Positions 1 through 6,729 of a stretch of 64,000 bases of DNA are shown in pieces. How positions within the stretch are numbered: position 1 is the stretch's first letter; each line of letters starts with the position of its first letter. The DNA comes from Streptomyces sp. 71268 (GTDB lineage Bacteria > Actinomycetota > Actinomycetes > Streptomycetales > Streptomycetaceae), in assembly GCF_029392895.1 (NCBI RefSeq), contig NZ_CP114200.1:5363001-5427000 (forward strand). The letters are read 5' to 3'. Position numbers and translations under genes: made by a program. The notes below the pieces were generated by a model, which did no database searches, had not been told where the DNA came from, and worked only from the letters and a program-made list of their open reading frames with translations.

Positions 1-620
1 CGTCGGCCTCCGGCGCGACGGTGATCTCGGTGGGCTACCGGCTGGCCCCCGAGCACCCGTTCCCGGCCGCCTTCGACGACGCGTACGCCGTACTGACCTG
101 GGCCAGCGAACACGCGGCCGAACTCGGCGCCGAAGCGGACCGGATCGCGGTCGGCGGGCACAGCGCCGGCGGGGGACTCGCGGCCGGACTCGCGCTGCGC
201 GCCCGCGACGAGCAGGGGCCGCCGATCCGCTTCCAACTCCTCAACCAGCCCGGGCTCGACGACCGCCAGGTCACCTGGTCGAGCCGGAACTTCACGGACA
301 CGCCCTGGATGAACCGGGACACGGTCGCCGCCGCCTGGAAGCACTACCTGGCCGGCCAGGCAGCCACCCCGTACGCCGCCCCCGCCCGCGCCACCGACCT
401 GTCCGGGCTACCACCGGCCTACGTCGCCTCCGCGGAACTCTGCCCGAACCGCGACGAGAACATCGACTACGCGCTGCGCCTGCTCCAGTCCGGCGTGTCG
501 GTCGAACTCCACCAGTGGGCCGGCACCTTCCACGGCTCGCAGGCCATCCTGTCCGCCGAGATCTCCCAACGACAGTTCACCGAACTCGGCGGCGCGCTGC
601 GCCGCGCCCTGGACGCGTGA
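1..620 (+). CDS. alpha/beta hydrolase (HSL/lipase family), 5'-truncated
   Basis: C-terminal part of an alpha/beta-hydrolase-3 (hormone-sensitive lipase/esterase group) enzyme; the reading frame is open to the window edge, so the true start and the HGGG oxyanion motif lie outside. Visible are the YRLAPEHPFPAAFDD segment that follows the oxyanion loop in this family and the nucleophile elbow GGHSAGG, whose serine is the catalytic nucleophile. An Asp near DENIDYALRLLQ and the His in GTFHGSQ are positioned as the remaining triad members. It is predicted to hydrolyse a small carboxylic ester or lactone in the cytoplasm; the substrate cannot be told. The GTG at 21 is an internal valine codon, not a start. 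The family call is firm and the specificity unknown. Confidence 0.85.
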   Translation, partial: SASGATVISVGYRLAPEHPFPAAFDDAYAVLTWASEHAAELGAEADRIAVGGHSAGGGLAAGLALRARDEQGPPIRFQLLNQPGLDDRQVTWSSRNFTDTPWMNRDTVAAAWKHYLAGQAATPYAAPARATDLSGLPPAYVASAELCPNRDENIDYALRLLQSGVSVELHQWAGTFHGSQAILSAEISQRQFTELGGALRRALDA

Positions 621-628
621 GCCGGCCG

Positions 629-735
629 TGATCGTACGGACACGGGGCTCGGAGCACCGACCGTACGGACCCGGGGTCCGGAATCCTGGCCGTACGGGCC
701 CGGTCCTGACCGTACGGGCCAAGCCTCCGGTACGC
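629..735. repeat. GTACGG-rich degenerate direct repeats in spacer
   Basis: Four imperfect copies of a (ATC/GACC/GGCC)GTACGG(A/G)C(C)C-type unit follow the hydrolase stop codon at intervals of about 20-30 bases. The rest of the 621-854 spacer shows no gene with convincing codon use. Similar CCGTACG-rich spacers occur at about 3190-3260 and 37190-37330. Confidence 0.5.
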
Positions 736-854
736 GGGAGCCGGCACCGGCCGTCGGAGGGCGGCGCCCTCCGCGTACGACCAACCAACCCCACCACCCC
801 CTCGCGCACGACCCTGACCCCAGAGAACCTGATCCCAGAGACGGAGCCCTCGCC

Positions 855-1265
855 ATGACCGCGACCCCGATCGACCCCGCCGCCCCCATCCGTCCCGTCG
901 ACCTCTTCGCCTCCTTCCTCCACCTGCACCAGGACGGCCGAGCCCGGGCGGCGGAGCCCGTGTTCCAACACGAGGGAGAGGGCTGGCAGTTGATGACCTT
1001 CCACGTGGAGACCGACGCCGACGTCCACGGCGACCACTGGGAGGTGCACCCCGAAGCGGAGGAGGTCGTGGCCTGCCTCGCCGGCGGGATACGCCTGTAC
1101 TTCCGCCCGGAGCGCCCGGACGAGGCCGAGGAGGAGGTCGCGGTGGCGGCCGGCTCCGCGGTCATCGTCCCGCGCGGCCGCTGGCACCGCATCGCCCTGG
1201 ACGGCCCGAGCGACATCATGTCCCTCACCGTGCCGCGGGGCAGCCGGTTGGAGAAGCGGGAGTGA
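855..1265 (+). CDS. small single-domain cupin protein
   Basis: A 136-residue protein made of one cupin beta-barrel. Metal-site-like motifs are seen: GDHWEVHPEAEEVVACLAGG fits cupin motif 1 (G-x5-H-x-H-x3,4-E-x6-G) with HWEVH-x4-E, and GSAVIVPRGRWHRI fits motif 2 with its conserved His. It therefore probably binds a divalent metal and may be a small dioxygenase, isomerase or ligand-binding protein. The ATG at 855 is preceded by a GGAG (GACGGAGCCCTCGCC). It reads with the same polarity as the upstream hydrolase and the downstream RpiR gene. No substrate can be assigned from context. Confidence 0.85.
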   Translation: MTATPIDPAAPIRPVDLFASFLHLHQDGRARAAEPVFQHEGEGWQLMTFHVETDADVHGDHWEVHPEAEEVVACLAGGIRLYFRPERPDEAEEEVAVAAGSAVIVPRGRWHRIALDGPSDIMSLTVPRGSRLEKRE

Positions 1266-1313
1266 GGGGGGCGGAGCCCCGTAAGCCCACCCGTTTCGCG
1301 CCACCCCCACCTG

Positions 1314-1331
1314 CTGCATATATTCATGCAG
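1314..1331. promoter_or_regulatory. candidate RpiR operator palindrome
   Basis: Inverted repeat CTGCAT-N6-ATGCAG with an AT-rich centre (ATATTC), standing out in very G+C-rich DNA, about 110 bases upstream of the RpiR gene start. Arms are perfect over 6 bases. RpiR regulators bind such palindromes and often autoregulate, so this is a reasonable operator candidate; the link is inference. Confidence 0.5.
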
Positions 1332-1441
1332 AGTCAGCCGTAGCTGAATGAGCGGCGCTGGCCGGCGCCGGTCCGACCGGTGCCGGTTCGGTGTCGGTGG
1401 GCGAGCGCCCGTGGGGCGCCGATGTCGCCGGGAGGGCACGA

Positions 1442-2293
1442 ATGGACGAGACGCCGGACGCGAGTGGGGCAGCCGCGCGGCTCCAGAAGCTCTTCGAGGG
1501 GCACCGGCTCACGCCCACCCAGCGCCGCATCGCCCACTGCATGGTGCGCCGCGCCGCCGACGCGCCCTTCCTGTCCAGCGTGGAACTCGCCGAACTCGCC
1601 GGCGTCAGCCAGCCGTCCGTGACCCGCTTCGCGGTGGCGCTCGGCTTCGACGGTTACCCGGGGCTCCGCAAGCACCTGCGCGACGTCGCCCCGACCGAGC
1701 GGAGCGGCGACCAGGCGGGGGTCAACGAGTACCAGCAGGCGGTCCAGGCCGAGATCGACAACCTGCGCCACCTGGCCACGCTGCTGGCCGACCCGGAGCC
1801 CGTCGCCCGCGCCGGCCGGCTGCTGGCCGCCTCCCGGCCGCTGCCCGTGCTCGGACTGCGCGCGGCCTCGGCGCAGGCCGCCGGGTTCAGCTACTTCGCG
1901 CGCAAGGTGCACCCGGACGTACGACTGCTCGACGAGGGCGGCACGATGCTCGCCGACCGCATCGACGCCGCCACCGCCGCGGGCGCCAGCGCCCTGCTGT
2001 GCTTCGCGCTGCCCCGTCACCCGCGCGAGGTGGTCGCCGCGCTGGAGTACGCGCGCTCGGCCGGGCTGGCCGTCGTCACGGTCGCCGACAGCGCCTTCGC
2101 GCCGGTCGCCGGCCACAGCGACCTGCTGCTGCCGGCCGCCGTGGGCACCGGGCTCGCCTTCGACACGGCCTGCGCGCCGATGCTGCTGGGCCGGGTGCTG
2201 CTGGAGGCCATGTGCGACGAGCTGCCGGACGCGCAGGCCCGCCTGGAGGAGTTCGACGCCAGGGCGGCGGCGCGCGGCCTCTTCGAGGACTGA
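1442..2293 (+). CDS. MurR/RpiR family transcriptional regulator
   Basis: A two-domain regulator. An N-terminal HTH_6 domain (about residues 10-85; QRRIAHCMV...SSVELAELAGVSQPSVTRFAVALGFDGYPGLRKHL) carries the RpiR signature in which the recognition helix is followed by LGF.GY..L. The C-terminal SIS sugar-isomerase-like fold (about 115-260) normally binds a phosphosugar or related ligand and controls DNA binding. The ATG at 1442 is preferred because GGGAGGG lies 4-5 bases upstream; a GTG 17 codons earlier (1391) lacks a good site. The AT-rich palindrome at 1314-1331 is a likely autoregulatory site. The regulated genes cannot be named from this window. Confidence 0.9.
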   Translation: MDETPDASGAAARLQKLFEGHRLTPTQRRIAHCMVRRAADAPFLSSVELAELAGVSQPSVTRFAVALGFDGYPGLRKHLRDVAPTERSGDQAGVNEYQQAVQAEIDNLRHLATLLADPEPVARAGRLLAASRPLPVLGLRAASAQAAGFSYFARKVHPDVRLLDEGGTMLADRIDAATAAGASALLCFALPRHPREVVAALEYARSAGLAVVTVADSAFAPVAGHSDLLLPAAVGTGLAFDTACAPMLLGRVLLEAMCDELPDAQARLEEFDARAAARGLFED

Positions 2294-2452
2294 CCCGCCC
2301 ACCGTCGGGAGGCTCCGGACCCGGGACGCTCCGCACTCGAGAGGCTCCGCACCTCACGCGCGTCCCCGCCCCCGCGGCCGGGCCCGTCGCCCCGCCCCCT
2401 CCGTACCGCCCGCACCTCCCGTACCCCGCCCGTCTCCCGACTGTCCGGGTAT

Positions 2453-2478
2453 CTCAGCGAACTCTCATCCGCGCTGAG
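2453..2478. promoter_or_regulatory. inverted repeat upstream of membrane protein gene
   Basis: CTCAGCG-N12-CGCTGAG, perfect 7-base arms, 60-85 bases before the start of the small membrane protein. It could be an operator or a 5' UTR hairpin; nothing links it to a known regulator. Confidence 0.3.
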
Positions 2479-2539
2479 TACAGTCCCGCCGAAAGAGCCG
2501 GGCGGGCGCGAGCGCGCCGGTGGGTCCGGGCGGAGTTCG

Positions 2540-3157
2540 ATGACGGAGTCGAGGAGGTTCATCGTGGGGCGCGGCGCGTACGCGGTGGCACGGGTGGCGG
2601 TGTTGGTACGGGCACCCGCCGGGTGGCTGTGGTGGCTGGGGGTGGTCGCGGCCGGCATCGGGCTGCTCTTCCCGGGCGTGACCGGCCGCACGATCGGCGT
2701 GCTGGGCGGCGCGGCCCTGTTCCTGGTCGCGCTGGCGGTGACGGCGACGGTACGGCGCAAGCGGTACCTGGCGCTCGCCCGCTCCGCGTCGCGCGCCGGC
2801 AAGACCGTCATCCTCCAGGACCGCGCCGTCAGCGTGCGCGTCTGGCGGCGCACCCACCGCTGGCACCTGGCTGCGGCGTTCCTGCTGGCCGTCGCCGCCT
2901 CGTTCGCGGCGCCCGCCGCGGGCGGGATGCTGCTGGCCGGCGTCGGTGTCGGGCTGTGGTGGAAGGCGCTGTGGATCGGCCGCTGGGAAGAGGCCAACGA
3001 GAGCCTGCTGTGGGTGCGTACGGACGCGCTGCCGGGCCCGTGGGCGGTCGGTGGCCCGTCCCACGCGGCGGTGCCCGGCTACCTGACGACCGGCGTGGTC
3101 GCCGGCGACGCCCGACCCGGCGGCGCCAAGCGCGTCGTGGCGAGGGCGGCCCGCTGA
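2540..3157 (+). CDS. small multi-spanning membrane protein of unknown function
   Basis: A 205-residue protein with about four hydrophobic segments: WLWWLGVVAAGIGLLF (about 29-45), the adjacent IGVLGGAALFLVALAVTA (about 52-70), and after a basic cytoplasmic-looking loop a second pair, HLAAAFLLAVAASFAAPAAGGMLLAGVGVGLWW (about 108-142). The C-terminal 60 residues are soluble. No enzymatic motif is seen and the family is not recognised. The ATG at 2540 is chosen because GGGCGGAG lies just upstream. Codon use is typical of the neighbourhood, so it is likely a real gene. Confidence 0.7.
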   Translation: MTESRRFIVGRGAYAVARVAVLVRAPAGWLWWLGVVAAGIGLLFPGVTGRTIGVLGGAALFLVALAVTATVRRKRYLALARSASRAGKTVILQDRAVSVRVWRRTHRWHLAAAFLLAVAASFAAPAAGGMLLAGVGVGLWWKALWIGRWEEANESLLWVRTDALPGPWAVGGPSHAAVPGYLTTGVVAGDARPGGAKRVVARAAR

Positions 3158-3450
3158 ACCACCGGCGCTGAACCGGCGTCGCTGACCGGCCGCGCCAGCC
3201 CGTACGTCGTGCGCCGACAGCCCGTACGCCCCGCCAGCCCGTACGCCGCGCCCCGACGGCCCGCCTGACCAGCGGGTACGCCATGACCCGACGGTCCGCG
3301 AGCCTTTGCCGAACGGTCAGCCACCTCGCCGGATCCGCGGGCTAACGTCCTGGTCAGGGCCGTCCGGACCGGGGCGGTGAGCGGTAGCCGGCCGCGGCCC
3401 GCGGGGCGGGCTCGGCGCGACGGGAAGAGCGTGCGGTGCGCGGAGCGCGA

Positions 3451-3841
3451 GTGGACGACACGACGGAACCGGCGACCGACCCCGGGCGGGAGCCCGGCAC
3501 GGCCGGGCCCGGGGCGCCCGGCGAGCCGCCGCTGACCGCCGTCGCGCTGGGGCGGGCCGCCGGCCAACTGGCGTGGCGGTCGCGGGTGCTGGGCCGGGTC
3601 GGTACGAGCGCGGTCAAGGTGTTGCGGATGAGCGAGCTGCCCCTCGCGGAGGAGCGCCACGAGAGCGCGGAGGCCCTGCTCGTGCTCGACGGCCTCCTCG
3701 CCCTGGAGGTGCGGGGCGAGCCGGTGGACGTACGGGCCGGAGAGCTGTTCCTCGTGCCGGCCGGCGCCCCGCACCGGGTGCGCCCCCGGGAGCACGGGAA
3801 CGCTGCTGGTCGTGGAGGAGGACCCGGCGCCGGGGGAGTAG
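3451..3841 (+). pseudogene. cupin protein with +1 frameshift near its C-terminus
   Basis: A cupin of about 130 residues: RMSELPLAEERHESAEALLVLDG is motif 1 and VRAGELFLVPAGAPHRV is motif 2. After HRVR the frame breaks. As written, translation leaves the conserved C-terminus and runs to 4143 through sequence with poor coding character. Removing one C from the run at 3783-3787 restores RPGSTGTLLVVEEDP and a stop at 3839-3841, exactly where such a small cupin should end. The GTG at 3451 has GGAG at a usable distance; the GTG at 3436 is an alternative. It is either a sequencing error or a recently broken gene; the cupin call itself is good. Confidence 0.7.
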
Positions 3842-4307
3842 GGGCGAGCCGGGGAGTAGGGCGGCCCGCCCTCGCCGGAGGTGGGTCGGGGCACCTGTCG
3901 GTACGGCCGTGCCGGCCGGGCGCGGGGCCAGGGCGGTGGGCGCACCCGGTCGGGTGCGGTGGGACGCCACCTGCCGGTGGGTGCGCACCGCACAGCGCCG
4001 CGAACCGTTGTGTGCGTACCGTCGGCTGTGCGCCTTCCGACGTCCATGCCACCCACACCGCCGCACGCCGCCCGACGCCGTCCACGCCGTCCTGGCCATC
4101 CGGTACCGCCCACGCGGGCCCACCGTCCGGCTGCCCCGTGTGAACCGCTCGAACTGCGCGTACGTGGTGGTCGGCCTGATGCTGGAGGCGGGGCCCGTGC
4201 GGGCGTGACGGGCGCCGGGCGGGCCTGACGTCCGCCGCGGAGCCCGCCGTACCGCCGGCCACCCGACTGGTGGACCCGGCGCGGACCGGGATGAGGAAGG
4301 TGAGCCC
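3842..4307. other. non-coding spacer with a perfect 8-bp-arm hairpin
   Basis: No reading frame here has convincing codon bias. The spacer contains the palindrome CGCACCCG-GT-CGGGTGCG at 3941-3958, which could end transcription from the cupin gene. The open frames that cross it are extensions of the frameshifted cupin or shadows. Confidence 0.45.
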
Positions 4308-5684
4308 ATGGCCCGGAACGCGGGGGACGCGCCGGACGGCGAGTCGGCCGACGAGCCCCGGCCGTCGCTGCTGAACCTGCCGCTCAGCGCGGACCTGGAC
4401 CGCATCGGCGAGCAGATGCACGCCCTGGCCCGCGCGCAGCGCAGCCTCCAGGGCCTGCTCTAGGCGGTCCTCGGCATCACCGGCGAACTGGAGCTGCCGG
4501 CGGTGCTGCGCCGGATCGTACGCACCGCGATGGACCTCGTCGGCGCCCGTTACGGGGCCCTGGGCGTGCTGGACGAGGAGGGCACCTTCCTCACCGAGTT
4601 CGTCCCCCTCGGCCTGAACTCGCAGGAGTTGGCGGACCTCTCCGGGGTGGAGCTGCCGCGCGGGAGCGGCCTGCTCGGGCATCTGATCCGGCACCCCGAG
4701 CCGCTGCGGGTGGAGCACATCGCGGCGCACCCGGAGTCGGCCGGCTTCCCGGCCGGCCACCCGCCGATGCGGACGCTGCTGGGGGTCGCCATCTCCGTGC
4801 GCGGGCGCGTGTACGGCAACCTGTACCTGTCGGACCGCGAGGACGGGAAGCCCTTCGACGAGCACGACGAGGGGGTGATCCTGGCCCTGGCCGGTACGGC
4901 GGGGGTCGCGATCGAGAACGCCCGCCTGTACCGCCAGGCCCGCAACAGGGCCGAGCAGTTCCAGCGCCTGCTGCTGCCCCGGCTTCCGGACCTGGACCCG
5001 TTCCAGGCGTGCGCGGTCTACCGGCCGGCCACCCCGCCCGGGCACCTGGGCGGGGACTGGTACGACGCGGTGAAGCTGCCCGACGGCTCCTGTGTGGCCG
5101 TCATCGGCGACGTGGTGGGCCACGACATGCGGGCGGCGGCCGCGATGTCGCAGACCCGCGGCATGTTGCGGGCCCTGTCGTTCGAGGCCGGCACCCCGCC
5201 CAGCGCCTCCCTCGAACAGCTCGACCGCATCATGGAGGTGACCGGCGGCGAACTCCTGACCACGGCGTGCGTGGTACGCATCGACCCGGGCCAGCGCGGG
5301 TGGACCCTGCACTGGTCCAGCGCGGGCCACCCACCACCCCTCGTCCTGTGGCCCGACGGCACCGCGCGCTACCTGGACGCCGAGCCCGGCACGCCGCTGG
5401 GCGTGGACACCACCCTGCCGCGCCCCGGTCACCACGTCGCGCTGCCGGCGAACAGCACCGTCGTCCTCTACACGGACGGGCTCGTCGAGCGCTCGGACGA
5501 GTCGCTGGACCGGGGACTGGACTCGCTCGCCGACACCGCCCACCGCCACGCCGGCGCCCCGCTGCGGGAGCTGTGCGCCGCGCTGGCCGACCACCACCCC
5601 GGCGACGGCCACGACGACATGGCGGTCCTCGCCCTGCGCACGCCCGCGACGCCGGGGAACGCCCCGTCGGCGGGCCGGGGCTAG
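4308..5684 (+). pseudogene. GAF-SpoIIE (PP2C) serine phosphatase interrupted by in-frame TAG
   Basis: The frame starts at ATG 4308 behind a strong GAGGAAGGTGAG site, reads 51 codons, meets TAG at 4461-4463, then continues in the same frame (AVLGITGELELPAVLRRIV) to 5684. This helix normally leads into the GAF domain (about residues 60-205 of the full frame), followed by a SpoIIE/PP2C phosphatase (about 220-445). The metal-binding acidic motifs GGDWYD, GDVVGHD, DGLVE and DDMAVL are all present. Reverting TAG to GAG would give a 458-residue protein that dephosphorylates an anti-sigma antagonist in the RsbU style. GTG 4503, nine bases after a GGAG, could allow restart and a 393-residue product. 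A base error, a real nonsense mutation or re-initiation are all possible. Confidence 0.75.
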
Positions 5685-5813
5685 GCAGCGCGCCGCCCGC
5701 GAAAGTCGGGTGCGCGGGCCCGGGGGCGGCTGCGACGATGCCGCCCGACAGGGCCGGCTCCCGGTGGCCTCGCGCCCGGCGCGGCCGGCTGGCCAGGCGA
5801 TGCGGGAGGGTTC

Positions 5814-6362
5814 GTGGCACAGCGTCCGCGCTCCACGGGGTGCCTGATCATCTCGGGCATGCCCGGCTCGGGAAAGTCGACGGTCGCACCGCTGGTGGCC
5901 GCCCACCACGAACGCGCGGCCCACATCAGCGGCGACGTCCTGTCGTACATGGTGGTGCGGGGCCGCGTCGGCTTCCTCGGCGAGCCCGCCGATGAGTCCC
6001 GGCGCCAGGCGATGCTGTGCGCCCGCAACATGTGCGCGCTGGCCGACAACTTCGCCGAGAACGACGTCTTCCCGGTCATCGAGCACACCATCGCCGACCG
6101 CGAGATGCTCGACGCCATGGTGGGCTGGCTGCGGCCCCGTCCCGTGCTGTTCGTGGTGCTGGCGCCGCCGCTCGCGATCTGCCGGGAGCGCGACGCCCGC
6201 CGCCCCGAGCGCTCCCGGGTCCACTTCGACTTCGGCCCGCAGTACCGGGAGATGAGCGAGCGCCTTGCCGGCACCGGCTGGTGGCTGGACACCGCGACCC
6301 AGACCCCGGGGGAGACGGCCGCCGCGATCGCGAGCCAGGCGCACGAACGGGCCGCGCTCTGA
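5814..6362 (+). CDS. small P-loop kinase-like ATP-binding protein
   Basis: A 182-residue single-domain P-loop protein. Walker A is GMPGSGKST at about residues 15-23. The Asp in HISGDVLSY follows about 20 residues later, as in chloramphenicol-phosphotransferase/zeta-toxin/shikimate-kinase-like folds, and an Arg-rich lid segment (CRERDARRPERSR) lies near residue 125. It most likely phosphorylates a small molecule or a sugar; the substrate is not evident. The GTG at 5814 is preceded by GGGAGGG. It may be cotranscribed with the phosphatase 129 bases upstream. The last codons plus stop are part of a 20-base tandem repeat that continues downstream. Confidence 0.8.
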   Translation: MAQRPRSTGCLIISGMPGSGKSTVAPLVAAHHERAAHISGDVLSYMVVRGRVGFLGEPADESRRQAMLCARNMCALADNFAENDVFPVIEHTIADREMLDAMVGWLRPRPVLFVVLAPPLAICRERDARRPERSRVHFDFGPQYREMSERLAGTGWWLDTATQTPGETAAAIASQAHERAAL

Positions 6363-6426
6363 CACCACGGGCCGCGCTCTGACGCGGCGGGCCGCGCTCT
6401 GGCGGCGGGCCGCGCTCTGACGCGGC
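6349..6426. repeat. tandem repeat duplicating the 3' end and stop of the kinase gene
   Basis: Four copies of GGGCCGCGCTCTGRCRCSRC-type units start at 6349, 6369, 6389 and 6407 (periods 20, 20, 18). The first copy contains the last codons and stop (GCC GCG CTC TGA) of the kinase gene, so the repeat duplicates the gene end into the spacer. It looks like replication slippage; no function is evident. Confidence 0.7.
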
Positions 6427-6478
6427 GGGCGGGGCACGGATCGGGGCCTGGGCGGGACCGCGGGGCGGCGGCGGATGG

Positions 6479-6508
6479 TTCGACGCAGCGTGAGGCTTGG
6501 GGTAAAGT
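6479..6508 (+). promoter_or_regulatory. candidate promoter of the tRNA-like RNA
   Basis: The hexamer TAAAGT at 6503-6508 matches the actinobacterial TANNNT -10 element, with TTCGAC 18 bases upstream as a weak -35. This would start RNA near 6515, about 30 bases before the cloverleaf. A hairpin CCGCCCC-GA-GGGGCGG (6522-6537) would form the leader. Confidence 0.4.
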
Positions 6509-6545
6509 GGATCACGCAACGCCGCCCCGAGGGGCGGGGGTTGAT

Positions 6546-6614
6546 GCGTCGGTCGTCTAAGGAAAGATACTCGTCTCCAAACGAGGGATGTAGGTGCAAG
6601 GCCTGCTCGGCGCT
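6546..6614 (+). tRNA. tRNA-like RNA, CCA (Trp-type) anticodon, non-canonical
   Basis: The sequence folds as a cloverleaf. Acceptor 6546-6552 with 6607-6613 gives 7 of 7 pairs including wobbles. Position 8 is U, and the D stem is GTC/GAT with an AA..GG loop. Anticodon stem CTCGT/ACGAG encloses a loop CTCCAA that carries U33 and anticodon CCA (Trp). The T stem GTAGG/CCTGC is perfect, with loop TGCAAGG keeping C56 and A58. Against a normal tRNA: the anticodon loop has 6 instead of 7 bases, the variable region 4 instead of 5, the T loop starts TGC rather than TTC, and no CCA end is encoded. A terminator follows 8 bases after. It may be a divergent or decayed tRNA-Trp, or a tRNA-shaped regulatory RNA. 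Confidence 0.5.
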
Positions 6615-6621
6615 CTTTTCG

Positions 6622-6656
6622 GAAGCCCTTCTCCAGCTCAGGCTGGGGAGGGCTTC
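6622..6656. terminator. strong hairpin terminator, probably bidirectional
   Basis: GAAGCCCT (6622-6629) pairs with AGGGCTTC (6649-6656), and after one bulged T the inner CTCCAGC pairs with GCTGGGG around a TCAG loop, 15 pairs in all. It ends the tRNA-like transcript on + and, on -, the decarboxylase-like gene that stops at 6730. TTTT precedes and TTCC follows the stem. Confidence 0.75.
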
Positions 6657-6729
6657 TTCCGTGTGCGCCGGCGCGCACGCGTGCCACCCGGGGCCCGGGA
6701 GAGCCCGAGCCGTACGCCGTGACCCGCCG

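Noticed and set aside
628..858. A 76-residue open frame between the hydrolase and the cupin
   Set aside because: It translates GTACGG repeats, has no ribosome site or domain, and third-position composition does not favour it.
6349..6426. Possible CRISPR-like array
   Set aside because: Units are contiguous with no unique spacers, they copy the adjacent gene end, and no cas genes are present.
3354..6599. A 1081-residue minus-strand open frame
   Set aside because: It lies opposite the cupin, phosphatase and kinase genes, gives an Arg/Pro/Gly-rich translation without domains, and is the antisense shadow common in very G+C-rich genes.
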